Assembly: GCA_964537685.1 (NCBI GenBank) | Contig: CAZICM010000067.1 | Span: 1-50,824 of the forward strand | From: CAZICM01 sp964537685 | GTDB lineage: Bacteria > Myxococcota_A > Polyangia > Polyangiales > Polyangiaceae | Direction of reading: 5' to 3' | DNA: 50,824 nt | Part shown: piece by piece, positions 33,381 through 43,632 of the stretch | Layout of the letters: each line of letters begins with the position of its first letter | How positions within the stretch are numbered: position 1 is the stretch's first letter | Made by a program: the position numbers and the translations under genes | Notes under the pieces: generated by a model | Databases searched by the model: none | Seen by the model: the letters and a program-made list of their open reading frames with translations, nothing else | What the model was told of the DNA's origin: nothing

Positions 33381-36300
33381 TTAAGCGGCCTTGCGGCGGC
33401 GGCGGGATAGATAGCCAAGGCTGGCAAAGCCCAGTACAAGCAGCCCGATATCCGAGCCCGATGTATTCCCCGGACGAAGTCCGCAGATAATACCATTGCC
33501 CGAGGCTTCATAGGCGTTTGCAGGGGCTCCGCCCATGCCGCCCATGCCGCCCATTCCACCCATTCCACCCATGCCGCCGGTGCTGGGCGTGCCACCCATG
33601 CCACCCGCGCCGCCCATGCCACCCGCGCCGCCTGTGCCCATGGTGGTGGGTTCGCGGTAGTCGGGTACGCCGTCGCCGTTGGTGTCCACCGGATCTGTGG
33701 CCAGATCGGTGTCGCCCGCTTCCGCCGCGTCGGTGAGGCCGTCGTTGTCGCTGTCGGTGTCGAGAGCGTCAAAGGTGCCGTCGCCGTCCGTGTCGGCCGC
33801 TGCCGCCGTGAGCGTGCAAACGCCGTTCATGAAGCAGCTTCCATCGTTGGCCGCGCAGAGTTCGGTGCAGTCATCGATGGTGTCGCTGTCGCTGTCGGCG
33901 CTGGAGGGGTTGGTGCCAAGGGCGATTTCGTCGGTGTTGAGCACGCCGTCGCCGTCGATGTCCGGATCGCAGGCATCGCCCAAGCCGTCGCCGTCCGTGT
34001 CCGCCTGGGAGGCGTTGCTGTTGTTGGGGCAGTTGTCGCATACATCTCCGACAATATCCCCGTCCGCATCCGCCTGGTTGGTGTTTGGATCGTTCGGGCA
34101 GTTGTCGCAGGTGTCTCCCACCGTGTCGGCGTCGACATCGGGCGTCTGGAGCGTGTAGTCGCAGATGCCGTCCGCCGGATCGCAAACGCCCGCGCTGTGG
34201 CAATTGCTGGGAGGTGCCGCGCAGACCACCGGATTGCCGCCGACGCATGCGCCGTTGGAGCAGGTGTCGGTCTGGGTGCAGGCGCTTCCGTCGTTGCAGG
34301 AGGCGGTGTTGTTGGCGTTCACGCAGCCCGTGGCCGGGTTGCATGAATCGGTGGTGCATACGTTGCCGTCGTTGCAGTTGGGAGCGGCTCCGCCCACGCA
34401 AGTACCCGCGGCGCAGGTGTCGTTGGTGGTGCAGGCGTTGTTGTCCGTGCAAGGAGCGGTGTTGTTGACGTTCACGCATCCCGTTGCGGGATTGCATGAG
34501 TCGTCGGTGCACACATTGCTGTCATCGCAGTTGGGAGCGGCTCCGCCCATACAGGCACCGTTGGAGCAGGTGTCGGTGGTGGTGCAGGCGCTGCCATCGT
34601 CGCAAGGAGCGGTGTTGTTGGTGTTCACGCATCCCGTTGCAGGATCGCATGAATCGTCGGTGCAGCCGTTGTTGTCATTGCAATTGGGAGCGGCTCCGCC
34701 CACGCAGGCACCCGCGGCGCAGGTGTCGTTGGTGGTGCAGGCGCTGCCGTCGTTGCAAGGCGCGGTGTTGTTGGCGTTCACGCATCCCGTTGCGGGATTG
34801 CATGAATCGTCGGTGCAGCCGTTGTTGTCATTGCAGTTGGGCGCGGCTCCGCCCACGCAGGCACCATTGGCGCAGGTGTCGTTGGTGGTGCAGGCGCTGC
34901 CATCGCTGCAGGGCGCGATGTTGTTGGTGTACACGCAGCCGGAGGCCGGGTTGCATGAATCGTCCGTACAACCATTGTTGTCGTTGCAGGCGAGGGCCGG
35001 ACCCGCGACACAAGCGCCGTTGGAGCAGGTGTCGGTGGTGGTGCATGCATTGCCATCGCTGCAGGGCAAGGTGTTGTTGACGTTCACGCAGCCCGTTGCG
35101 GGATTGCATGAATCATCGGTGCAGCCGTTTCCGTCGTTGCAGTTGGGAGCGGCTCCGCCCACGCAGACGCCCGCGGCGCATACGTCGTTGGTGGTGCATG
35201 CGCTGCCATCGCTGCAGGGCAAGGTGTTGGCGGTGTACACGCATCCCGAAGCCGGGTTGCATGAATCATCCGTACAACCGTTGTTGTCGTTGCAGGTAAG
35301 GGCCGGACCCGCGACACAAGCGCCGTTGGAGCAGGTGTCGTTGGTGGTGCATGCGCTGCCATCGCTGCAGGGCGCGGTGTTGTTGGCGAACACGCATCCC
35401 GAAGCCGGGTTGCATGAATCATCCGTGCATCCGTTTCCGTCGTTGCAGGTGACGGCCGAGCCGACACAGGCGCCGGCCGAACAGGTATCGCCCGTGGTGC
35501 AGGCGCTTCCATCGTCGCAGGGCGAGGTGTTGTTGGTGTACACACAGCCCGTTGCCGAATTGCACACTTCGTTGGTGCAACTGTTGCCATCGTCGCAATT
35601 CACCGCATTGCCCGCGCCGCACACGCCCGAAGTGCAGACTTCGCCCGAGGTGCAGGCGTCGCCGTCATTGCAGGCTTGTCCTTCGAGGATGGGGGTGTTG
35701 AGGCATGCACCCGTGGCGGGATCGCAGGAATCCGCCGTGCAGCCGATGCCATCGTTGCAGTCGACGGGCGTGGTGCCCAGGCAAGCGCCGTTGGTGCAGA
35801 CGTCGACGGTGGTGCAAGCGCTTCCATCGTTGCAGGGGGCCACGTTGTTGGTGAACACGCATCCCAAAGCGGGATTGCATGAGTCATCGGTGCAGCCGTT
35901 GGCATCGTCGCAGGTCAAGGGAACGCCGGCCACGCATGAGCCCGCCTGACAAGAATCGCCCGTGGTGCAGGCGCTTCCATCGGAGCAAGCCGTTCCATCG
36001 AGCTCCTGCACGGCTTGGCAACCCAGCGCCACATCGCAGAAGTCCGCGGTGCAGGCATTGCCATCGTCGCAGGCGATTGCCGTACCAACACATGCGCCCA
36101 AATTGCACGCATCGTTTTGCGTGCAGGCATTGCCATCATCGCAGGTGCCCGGATCGATAGCGGTCGTGGTGGTCACGGCCGAGTTATCGTTCATATCGGA
36201 GTCCGCGGTCTTGGCCGACACGGTGGCCGTGTTGGTCAGGATGGCGCCGTTGCCGACGCAGGCATTTACCGTGGCATCGATGGTGATGTTAACGGGGGTA

Positions 36301-39300
36301 TTGGGCACCAAGCAGCCCGGCATTTGACAAGTGACCACACCGGCCGCATGGGAACAGGTCCAGCCCGCGGGAGCCGTGAAGCCCGTGTAGGTCGTTCCCG
36401 TGGGCAGTGTATCCACCACCACCGGATCGAGAACGGTCTTGGCCCCGCCGTTGTTGACGGTGAGCGCAAAGCTTAAGGGCTGGCCCACGTTTACGGGATC
36501 GGGCGAATCGGCGGCGGTGATGCTCAGGTTCGAGACCAACTGATTGCCGGTTTGGCAGTTCAGCGAAATCGAATAGAGATAATCGCCGGTGCTGGTCACG
36601 CCGCTTCCCAGCGTTTGAATGCCCGCGTAGAAGGTGCCGCTGTAGGGCGCGCGGAAGACCGCGATGTCGCCGGGCGAATTGGGTGTGGTGGCCGTAAGCG
36701 AACCCGCGCCCGAGGCATTGCTCGAGGTGGTGCTTACATCGGTGAATCCGCCGACCAGTTGGGTACCCGCCTGATCGAACAGCATGGGCGTTGCATCCAT
36801 GGGCGTCAGGTTGCGCAGCGGATCGCCGTCGATGCTGAGGAAGATCACGTCTCCTGCCTCGGCGCAGAAACGGAATCGATCCAAATCGCCGGCCGCTCCG
36901 CCCGTCGGTCCAATCGTTCCCGCGAAGAATAAATTGCCCGCCGCATTAGCTTCGCCCAGGTTGGCATTGGGTTCCACTTCATCGGTGGCCGAGCTTCCGC
37001 CCAAGCCCGCGCCCGGAGGCTGAAGCACGCTGTAGAGCTTGTAGGGCTCGGATTGCGTGGCTGCCGATAAGTGGTTCATGCGGATAAACGCGGGAACACC
37101 GGTTAGAGCGCGACCGGCGATATTCGGCGAAAGACCACCCCAGGGTACGCCGTTGTTAGAGTTGTCATACTCGAGGGTATCGGTGGCGGTGGTAATACGC
37201 ATATCGAAATCGGTGCTATTGCTCGCAACACCGTCTGCCATGGCAAAGACCCGGGTTCCCGCCGATGGATTGCCCAGTGAGAAGAAATCCACGTTCCCTG
37301 CGGGCGCGATAGAGCCTTCCATGCCACAGACCGGCGTATTGGCCGTCGCCGTGGTATCGTTGGGCTCGATCTCGCGCACGCACTCTGTGGCCTCCAAAAG
37401 GAAGCTGCCTCCCGTCGCGGTGGCCGTGCTTTCGTCGACATATACAAATATCGACTGGCCGGTGGTCATGGGAACGCACATGACTTCTTCCGCCGCGTTG
37501 TAGGCCGTCGTATTGGAATTGCGGTTTGATGCGCCTAGACAGGTTGCACCCAAGGTATTGATACCCGCCATCTTTGGACAATCCGAGGCTGTGTAGACCG
37601 CGAGATTGCCGCTGTTGACGGTATTGATCACCTTAAACGAATAGCTTCCATTGGCCGGAGCATCGAACTGATAGACCACATCCCGGCCTGCGGCGCTGGT
37701 TGGCGTCTGGCCGATGGGCGCGGGCGGCCCGGAAGGCAAGGTATAGCAATCCGGTGCTGCGATAGATGCCTGGTAGTCATTGGTCCCAAAAGTCAGCGTT
37801 CCCGCCGTCGTGGTGTTTAAATACAGCGGAGAGGGACTATTGCAATTGTCATTGGACGGAGGAACTTCCAGAGCCACCCTGACCTGCACTGCTGTATTGC
37901 CCACCGAAGGTGCCGATGCTGCATATTTATAGGCGAGAACATAATAGGTTGTTCCCGCCGTGAGCGATGTCACCAAATACGACTGAGCGGCCTCGGTATT
38001 GCAAGAATCATCGTCACAGGCGCCGGGCACCTGGGTCATGACACCGCCGCATGTACCATCGGAGGAGGTATAGACCGCCAAGACCGTATCGTCGACGGTA
38101 CTGCCCGTACCAAGATCGGCACATGTTCCAATGCTATACAAGCCGGAGGCCGCGGGTGTGAAGCTATACCAAATGCTTCGTGAAACGCTGGACTGACAGC
38201 TTGGTACTGGAGGATCACCCACGGACGTAGCATTGGTGATATCGGGCGTGAGTGATGTGAGATGAGGGAATGGTCCCGCGGGAGGAATAATCTCCGCCCC
38301 TGGACATGTATCATTGGGGGGTCCGATCGTTTGGGTTACCCTCAATTGAACGGCTGTATTGCCCGCCGTCAGCAGCGCATTGCCATTGGTGTAGGATAGA
38401 ATGTAATAGGTTGTTCCAGCGCTGAGCAGTGTACCTGTTACAGCCTGCAGTCCTTCAGTAACGCAGGTATCGTTATCACAGGCTCCGGCTACTTGAGTCA
38501 TGGTACCATTGCACGTTCCATCCGAAGACGTATAAATGGCTATCACGTTATCGTCCACGGTGGTTCCCGTGGGTGCGTCTGCGCAGCTTGAGAGGTTGTA
38601 GAAACCCGTCGTTGAAGGCGTGAACGTATACCATATACTGCGGAACACATTGGCCGTGCAGCTTGGCGCCGGAGGATCGCCTGTTGCGGTTGCGCCGCCC
38701 ACATCCGGCGTTATCGCTGTGAGATAGGGAAAAGGTCCTGCCGGAGGTATGACTTCAGCGCCGCCGCATACATCGTTGGGAGGCGGCGGAGGCAGAATCG
38801 TCTGCGTAATTCTCAATTGAATGGCGGTATTGCCCACGGTCGGCGCCGTCGTCGACCATTTATAGGCGACGATATAGTATGGCACGCCCGCGCTTAGCGT
38901 CGTTGTCAATACCGACTGAGCCGTTTCCAAAGTGCACGAATCATCGTCGCAGGCACCGGCTACCTGCGTCATCGCGCCGCCGCAGGTTCCATCCGACGAG
39001 GTATAGACCGCCAAGACCGTATCATCGACGGTGCTGCCTGTTCCAAAATCCGCGCATGTTCCTATGGTATAGGCCGCCGTCGCCGAAGGCGTAAACATAT
39101 ACCATATACTGCGCGATATGTTGCTTTGGCACGAGGGCACCGGAGGATCGCCCGTCACCGTGGCATCCGTGATATCCGCCGTCACCGCCGTTAAGTAAGG
39201 GAAGGGGCCAGCCGGAGGAACGACCTCGGCCCCTGGGCATAAATCGTTGGGAGGAGGGACCGCCCAAGCGATTGCAGGAAAAAGGGTCAACAACAAGACC

Positions 39301-39347
39301 ACAATCAAGGGCACAAGGCCGACCCAACCTTGTTTTTTTCTTGACAT
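33381..39347 (-). CDS. Giant Cys-repeat surface protein with MYXO-CTERM-like anchor
   Basis: A 1,988-residue exported protein. Domain order: signal peptide (ends near AIAWA); three near-identical beta modules of about 115 residues, each starting NDxCxGAExxPPAGPFP; a fourth, divergent module; two PPC-like modules opening with EIEPND and EVEPNA; a DUF11-like repeat (about 935-1060); twelve complete pairs of Cys-rich repeats plus a half pair (about 1065-1725); calcium-binding thrombospondin-3-type Asp repeats (DxDxDGxGDxCD); a Gly/Met-rich GGMGG stretch; and a C-terminal Cys, hydrophobic helix and RRRRK sorting signal. It should be a long fibre anchored on the cell surface, suited to adhesion or prey contact. 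ATG 39347. Intragenic recombination is likely, given near-identical repeats. Confidence 0.9.
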   Translation of the reverse strand: MSRKKQGWVGLVPLIVVLLLTLFPAIAWAVPPPNDLCPGAEVVPPAGPFPYLTAVTADITDATVTGDPPVPSCQSNISRSIWYMFTPSATAAYTIGTCADFGTGSTVDDTVLAVYTSSDGTCGGAMTQVAGACDDDSCTLETAQSVLTTTLSAGVPYYIVAYKWSTTAPTVGNTAIQLRITQTILPPPPPNDVCGGAEVIPPAGPFPYLTAITPDVGGATATGDPPAPSCTANVFRSIWYTFTPSTTGFYNLSSCADAPTGTTVDDNVIAIYTSSDGTCNGTMTQVAGACDNDTCVTEGLQAVTGTLLSAGTTYYILSYTNGNALLTAGNTAVQLRVTQTIGPPNDTCPGAEIIPPAGPFPHLTSLTPDITNATSVGDPPVPSCQSSVSRSIWYSFTPAASGLYSIGTCADLGTGSTVDDTVLAVYTSSDGTCGGVMTQVPGACDDDSCNTEAAQSYLVTSLTAGTTYYVLAYKYAASAPSVGNTAVQVRVALEVPPSNDNCNSPSPLYLNTTTAGTLTFGTNDYQASIAAPDCYTLPSGPPAPIGQTPTSAAGRDVVYQFDAPANGSYSFKVINTVNSGNLAVYTASDCPKMAGINTLGATCLGASNRNSNTTAYNAAEEVMCVPMTTGQSIFVYVDESTATATGGSFLLEATECVREIEPNDTTATANTPVCGMEGSIAPAGNVDFFSLGNPSAGTRVFAMADGVASNSTDFDMRITTATDTLEYDNSNNGVPWGGLSPNIAGRALTGVPAFIRMNHLSAATQSEPYKLYSVLQPPGAGLGGSSATDEVEPNANLGEANAAGNLFFAGTIGPTGGAAGDLDRFRFCAEAGDVIFLSIDGDPLRNLTPMDATPMLFDQAGTQLVGGFTDVSTTSSNASGAGSLTATTPNSPGDIAVFRAPYSGTFYAGIQTLGSGVTSTGDYLYSISLNCQTGNQLVSNLSITAADSPDPVNVGQPLSFALTVNNGGAKTVLDPVVVDTLPTGTTYTGFTAPAGWTCSHAAGVVTCQMPGCLVPNTPVNITIDATVNACVGNGAILTNTATVSAKTADSDMNDNSAVTTTTAIDPGTCDDGNACTQNDACNLGACVGTAIACDDGNACTADFCDVALGCQAVQELDGTACSDGSACTTGDSCQAGSCVAGVPLTCDDANGCTDDSCNPALGCVFTNNVAPCNDGSACTTVDVCTNGACLGTTPVDCNDGIGCTADSCDPATGACLNTPILEGQACNDGDACTSGEVCTSGVCGAGNAVNCDDGNSCTNEVCNSATGCVYTNNTSPCDDGSACTTGDTCSAGACVGSAVTCNDGNGCTDDSCNPASGCVFANNTAPCSDGSACTTNDTCSNGACVAGPALTCNDNNGCTDDSCNPASGCVYTANTLPCSDGSACTTNDVCAAGVCVGGAAPNCNDGNGCTDDSCNPATGCVNVNNTLPCSDGNACTTTDTCSNGACVAGPALACNDNNGCTDDSCNPASGCVYTNNIAPCSDGSACTTNDTCANGACVGGAAPNCNDNNGCTDDSCNPATGCVNANNTAPCNDGSACTTNDTCAAGACVGGAAPNCNDNNGCTDDSCDPATGCVNTNNTAPCDDGSACTTTDTCSNGACMGGAAPNCDDSNVCTDDSCNPATGCVNVNNTAPCTDNNACTTNDTCAAGTCVGGAAPNCNDGNVCTTDSCNPATGCVNANNTASCNDGSACTQTDTCSNGACVGGNPVVCAAPPSNCHSAGVCDPADGICDYTLQTPDVDADTVGDTCDNCPNDPNTNQADADGDIVGDVCDNCPNNSNASQADTDGDGLGDACDPDIDGDGVLNTDEIALGTNPSSADSDSDTIDDCTELCAANDGSCFMNGVCTLTAAAADTDGDGTFDALDTDSDNDGLTDAAEAGDTDLATDPVDTNGDGVPDYREPTTMGTGGAGGMGGAGGMGGTPSTGGMGGMGGMGGMGGMGGAPANAYEASGNGIICGLRPGNTSGSDIGLLVLGFASLGYLSRRRRKAA
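34160..36155 (-). repeat. Coding tandem array of alternating Cys-rich repeats
   Basis: Within the giant gene, units of about 140 bp encode two alternating subunits: type A (CxDGSACTTxDTCxxGACVGG) and type B (CNDGNGCTDDSCNPATGCV then a linker xNNTAP). I count 13 type A and 12 clear type B copies plus one divergent B. Subunits in the last half of the array are most alike, which points to recent expansion or gene conversion; the first four pairs are more diverged. Confidence 0.85.
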
Positions 39348-39530
39348 AGCGATACAGCGCCTCTTTCTCGCTGAAGCCTCGCGTGCAAGTTCAAAAAACG
39401 CGCAAGCTCAGCACGATCGATTTACATGCAATTGTGTTGGTCGCGGCGTCAAGATCTTTTATTTGATACATGTGGCGGACCCGCCGATCGATAATCCAGC
39501 GTTTAGATCGGGAGGCGTAAAGGGCAAACA

Positions 39531-40343
39531 TTAGGGCGAAGGGCAGGCATCGAACTCGGCGATGGTGGTGTCGATACGGAAGACCGAGCTTGTGCTATGC
39601 CGCTCGGCAAAGAAGAGAGCCAGCTCGTAGATGCCTCCTTTTTCTATACCCAGTTTGGCGGCTTTTTCATCCAGAACAACGGTATCGCTCTGCTCCCAAT
39701 GAACGCCTCCTAAATCCAGAGCCAGCCTTCCATTGATAAATACCCATAGATCGTCATCCCCTGAAAAGGTAAAGGCTTCTCCTCCCACATAGCGGAATGA
39801 AGTCGATACTTCATACGTAAAATGATAATTGTGATCGTGGCCTTCATTGCCGAAGAGCGTTCCATCGACGGGAAAGAAATTTTCATTGATATATTGATAA
39901 ATCCCTTCGCTATCGCCGCTCTTTTGAAGGGTAATGCTCCGGGCCGCGCTTTGATTCATGCCCGGCGTATCTCTGTACCACATATCGAAGTTGGCTTTTC
40001 CCGTCGTCGTGGGTGTTACCGGATTGCCCGCGTACACTGGCTTTTTGTCTTCGCCAAGCTGGCTTTGAACCATACCCCGGTCATCGCCTATCGCATCTTC
40101 AAAATCGGGATGCGATTCACGGAAATCCCGCACAGTGCCCACAAGCTCAATCACAGGATTGGGTTGAGGCGCTGTGCATTCTTTCCAGAAGCCGGCGATA
40201 CATGTCTCCGTTCCCTTGCCGCATATCGTTTCACAGGGCCGCACTTCACCAAAGTTTTCACATACGATCAGCTCCGTCCGCGCCCCGCAGCCCAATAAAC
40301 ATAAAAAAGCCGCAAAACGGCATAACCGCATTATACGTTGCAT
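39531..40343 (-). CDS. Fibro-slime domain lipoprotein
   Basis: A 270-residue exported protein. Signal peptide with lipobox FLCLLGC (Cys about 19). After a short Cys-rich segment (CENFGEVRPCETICGKG), the rest is a fibro-slime domain (TIGR02148, PA14-like): GTVRDFRESHPDFE, NFDMWYRDTPG, FHYxFTYE-like strand, FTFSGDDDLWVFINGRLALDLGGVH and ELALFFAERHSTSSVFRI. Such domains bind extracellular carbohydrate or matrix. Start taken as ATG 40343; ATG 40352 and 40331 are alternatives, and GGAG lies 11 bases upstream of the chosen one. Divergent from the radical SAM gene. Confidence 0.86.
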   Translation of the reverse strand: MQRIMRLCRFAAFLCLLGCGARTELIVCENFGEVRPCETICGKGTETCIAGFWKECTAPQPNPVIELVGTVRDFRESHPDFEDAIGDDRGMVQSQLGEDKKPVYAGNPVTPTTTGKANFDMWYRDTPGMNQSAARSITLQKSGDSEGIYQYINENFFPVDGTLFGNEGHDHNYHFTYEVSTSFRYVGGEAFTFSGDDDLWVFINGRLALDLGGVHWEQSDTVVLDEKAAKLGIEKGGIYELALFFAERHSTSSVFRIDTTIAEFDACPSP

Positions 40344-40465
40344 TGCTACCATAGCTCCTTTCTTCTTATCTGGATATTGAGAAACTGTATGCGCTGCCCT
40401 GGAAGCCAGCCTTAAACAAGCTACGATGGCCCGTTCACCTTTTGTCTCCTTACCTGGAGTTTTCA

Positions 40466-41530
40466 ATGATCAATACCCAATTTCCTACGTCAGCCAACTG
40501 GGATCTCAACTATGCATGCCAGCTCCGCTGCGCTCATTGCTATACCGAAGCAGGTCGCCGCAAAGAACGCCGCTTGAGCTTTCAGCAGATGTGCCTTGTG
40601 GTTGATGCACTTACATCGATGCCGCTTTCATCTGTTCAGATCAGCGGAGGCGAACCCACGCTCGTACCCGAACTGCCCGAGGTTCTAAAGCTGCTCCGCA
40701 ACCGTATTCCTTCCGTTGAGGTCTACACCAATGCATGCGATTTTTCTCGCGCCACGGCGTCAAGCCTGCTCACCCATGCGACACGCATTCATATCAGCCT
40801 CGACGGACCAAACCCAGCCATCAACGATCCGATCCGGGGTGTGCCCGGTGCGTTTGACCGTACCATGGCAGGGTTATCCTTGCTCGATGAGCTCGCAAAA
40901 GAGATGCGCTCGCAGGGCCTTGCGCATGCCGCGCTTGGTATCGACACCGTTCTTGTCAGAAGCAATCTGGCATCCCTCGACGCGATTTGTACCGACGTGA
41001 TCAATGCATTTGAGACGATTTGTTTCTTTCGCGCCGGCACGGCCATCCCATCAGGACTCGCGGCCGAACCTGGTTACGCCCAAAGCGAGCTGCTTGGCGG
41101 CGATGAACTTGAATCGCTACGCGATCCATCGTGTGCCGCGCGCCTGGCTGCGCTCTCGCCACGGCTCTCCATGCTGCGGGTGACGGACAACTTCGGCCTT
41201 TTGTTTAGCCCAGAAAATATCGCTTCAAACAAGGCGCTGACGATGCTGATGCACATCGAGGCAAATGGCGATGTGAGAATGATGCCTACCTGCGAAGGTA
41301 CAGTTGGCAATATCCTGTCGGAGCCGCCCGAGCTTTTGTGGCAGCGTGTTCAAGAGAGCTGGCGAAATCCTTTTGTTGTCCAGCAGCTCGCAGGGGTCCG
41401 CACGATGCAGGAGTGGGCCAGGGCCGCCTACGCGATCGATCGTTATTTTGCATCGCCCGACAATTTGGTACGTTTGGCTGCCCGCACAAAAGCCCAGTCA
41501 TCCGCGAAGGATTTGTCCCATGAGGTTTGA
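40466..41530 (+). CDS. Radical SAM enzyme with reduced SPASM-like C-terminus
   Basis: A 354-residue radical SAM protein. The cluster motif CQLRCAHC lies at 18-25 (CxxxCxxC spacing) and the SAM-binding GGEP-type segment is VQISGGEPTL; HISLDGP is also typical. The C-terminal region resembles a SPASM/twitch domain in shape (GDVRMMPTCEGTVGNI) but retains only a single cysteine there, so it probably carries no auxiliary iron-sulfur cluster. Families of this type modify peptides or heme; no precursor peptide was seen next to it. ATG 40466 has GGAG seven bases upstream and is chosen over TTG 40442. It is translationally coupled to the downstream histidine kinase (TGATG). Confidence 0.87.
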   Translation: MINTQFPTSANWDLNYACQLRCAHCYTEAGRRKERRLSFQQMCLVVDALTSMPLSSVQISGGEPTLVPELPEVLKLLRNRIPSVEVYTNACDFSRATASSLLTHATRIHISLDGPNPAINDPIRGVPGAFDRTMAGLSLLDELAKEMRSQGLAHAALGIDTVLVRSNLASLDAICTDVINAFETICFFRAGTAIPSGLAAEPGYAQSELLGGDELESLRDPSCAARLAALSPRLSMLRVTDNFGLLFSPENIASNKALTMLMHIEANGDVRMMPTCEGTVGNILSEPPELLWQRVQESWRNPFVVQQLAGVRTMQEWARAAYAIDRYFASPDNLVRLAARTKAQSSAKDLSHEV

Positions 41531-43632
41531 TGCCAGCGGCCATTGGTGAAGCCCGAGGGAAATCCTCCCCGAACAAGACGCACCGGCCAGTGCCGCGAGG
41601 CGCCTTGTGGAAGCGCGTTTTATCCAGCGTGTTTTTGCGGATTGCCCTCGTTATCGCGGCGGTAACGGGGGCCAGTTATTTTTATGCGATTCGCAATGTG
41701 TCGGAGCAGAGCCTGCTGGGCCTCAAGAATTACTCCCGCGCCCGGGCATTCAGCGAGCGGTGGATTTTCGACCTTGCGATTGATAGCCTCAAAAATGTGG
41801 GCGATGCCTATGCGCGGCGCCTGTCTGAATACACCCAGATCGATCCCGCCCCGGAATTCTCGCGGCGCTATGAACTGTGCCCGGATGGCATTGTGCGCAG
41901 CCGCAAGAGCCTATTTAACCCGGTGAAGGATGCTGGCACATCCATTCAGCAACCCGAACGGCTTAATCCGGATGTACAGCGGCGGGTACTGAGCGCCGAG
42001 GACACAGCGGCCCAATTGGGGGCTGCGATGCATGTGCGTTTTCAGAACACATGGCTTATCCTTCCTGAAAACATTGCGATGGGATATTGGCCTGAAGTTC
42101 CCTCATGGCCGTTTGACACCAAGGCAGGCTATGATTTCAACGCCGACCATCTGTATCAGCTTGCCTCGCCGGAAAAAAACAAAGAGCGAAAGAGCATCTG
42201 GACCGATGTATATCTCGACAGAACGCGCCAAGTCAGCGTCGTATCGGCGGCGATGCCCATGTATGACGGCGATCGTTTTTTGGGCGTTGTGGGACATGAT
42301 GTTACGGTGGCCGAACTGTTTGAGCGCACCATCAATGTCCGCATGCCGGGCACCTACAATATGCTATTCAGCGCATCGGGGAATTTGATTGCGCATCCCG
42401 ATTTAGGCGCTGAAATCGCGGCGGCCAAGGGCAATTATAAAATCGAAAGTTCAGGCGATGCCACGCTTATCGATCTATACATCTCGGCGCTTTCGGTTAA
42501 AGGCGCGGGAAATGTCGATGTGGTCGAAGCCAAAGATCATTTTCTAGGCGTAACCCATCTTCCAGGGCCTGATTGGTATCTGGTGATTGTCTATCCCAAA
42601 AGCCTGCTTAAAGCCGAAGCCTATACCCGCGCCCGCTTTGTGCTCTTCACCGGCCTTGCGGTTTTGCTGCTGGAGGCCGCGGTTCTTTTATGGGTTTTGC
42701 GCAAAAGCGTTTCGGGTCCCCTTCGCGAACTCTTGCACGCAACCAAACAAGTCACCTCTGGGCAAACCAATATCGAGCTCCACGCGCGCCGCAACGACGA
42801 GCTCGGGGAATTGGCCAGTGCCTTTAACGATATGGCCCATGCCGTCCGGGAAAGGGAAGAGCATAGCCGCAATGCCGAACTCAGCTTAATTGCCGCCCGC
42901 GACCAAGCGTTGGCGGCGACCAGGGCCAAGAGCGAATTCCTGGCGACGATGAGCCATGAATTGCGCACGCCGCTCAATGCTATTATCGGCTATAGCGAGA
43001 TGCTTCAGGAAAACCTTAGCGATGAAATGGATATCAAAGATGCCGGCCGTATCGAAGAGGCTGGCAAACACCTGCTATCGCTGATCAACGACTTGCTCGA
43101 TCTATCGGCTATCGAGGCGGGTAAGCTAAAAATTGAAGTCGCGGATACCCAGGTTGACGGCGTTCTCGATGGCATTCTCCGGACGGTGGAACCCCAGGCA
43201 GGCCGGAGGGGAATACATCTTTCCATTGTCAAAACAGCTCCGCTTGGCATCGCCCGCACCGATCATTTGAGGCTGACGCAATGCCTGCTCAATATCGTGG
43301 GCAATGCCGTAAAGTTTACCGAAAAAGGAAGCGTAACCGTGTATGCGGAAGCCAAGCCGGCGGACAGCGGCGGCGATATCTTGGTCTTCCGTATCGAGGA
43401 TACCGGCGTTGGCATTGCGCCCGAGGATCAGGCCAAACTCTTTGAAAGCTTTACCCAGGCCGATTCATCGACGCGCCGCAAATTTGGGGGAAGCGGTTTG
43501 GGCCTGGCGATAACAAGACAATTATGCCGGATGATGGGAGGGGATATCTGGATAGAGAGGAGCAGCCCCGGCCAGGGAACGGTATTCCGAATAGAGCTGC
43601 CCAGGGAAGTGGCTAAGGCCGAAGAAGCTTAA
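41530..43632 (+). CDS. Membrane sensor histidine kinase with extracytoplasmic dCache-like domain
   Basis: A 700-residue sensor kinase. First helix near 30-50, an extracytoplasmic sensor of about 310 residues with dCache features (VVSAAMPMYDGDRFLGVVGHDV), a second helix near 370-395, a HAMP-like segment, an H-box MSHELRTPLNAIIGYSEML, and an ATPase domain with N-box NIVGNAVKF, DTGVGI and GGSGLGLAI. No receiver domain, so a separate response regulator should exist, but none is in the window. ATG 41530 overlaps the radical SAM stop by one base; TTG 41527 is an alternative. The 3' end overlaps the convergent reductase gene by 20 bases. Coupling to a radical SAM enzyme suggests sensing of its product or control of its pathway. 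Confidence 0.88.
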   Translation: MPAAIGEARGKSSPNKTHRPVPRGALWKRVLSSVFLRIALVIAAVTGASYFYAIRNVSEQSLLGLKNYSRARAFSERWIFDLAIDSLKNVGDAYARRLSEYTQIDPAPEFSRRYELCPDGIVRSRKSLFNPVKDAGTSIQQPERLNPDVQRRVLSAEDTAAQLGAAMHVRFQNTWLILPENIAMGYWPEVPSWPFDTKAGYDFNADHLYQLASPEKNKERKSIWTDVYLDRTRQVSVVSAAMPMYDGDRFLGVVGHDVTVAELFERTINVRMPGTYNMLFSASGNLIAHPDLGAEIAAAKGNYKIESSGDATLIDLYISALSVKGAGNVDVVEAKDHFLGVTHLPGPDWYLVIVYPKSLLKAEAYTRARFVLFTGLAVLLLEAAVLLWVLRKSVSGPLRELLHATKQVTSGQTNIELHARRNDELGELASAFNDMAHAVREREEHSRNAELSLIAARDQALAATRAKSEFLATMSHELRTPLNAIIGYSEMLQENLSDEMDIKDAGRIEEAGKHLLSLINDLLDLSAIEAGKLKIEVADTQVDGVLDGILRTVEPQAGRRGIHLSIVKTAPLGIARTDHLRLTQCLLNIVGNAVKFTEKGSVTVYAEAKPADSGGDILVFRIEDTGVGIAPEDQAKLFESFTQADSSTRRKFGGSGLGLAITRQLCRMMGGDIWIERSSPGQGTVFRIELPREVAKAEEA

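Noticed and set aside
34165..35949. 594-codon open frame on the plus strand
   Set aside because: It is the antisense shadow of the Cys-repeat array in the giant minus-strand gene; its repeats mirror the 140-bp DNA repeat and it has no signal or domain of its own.
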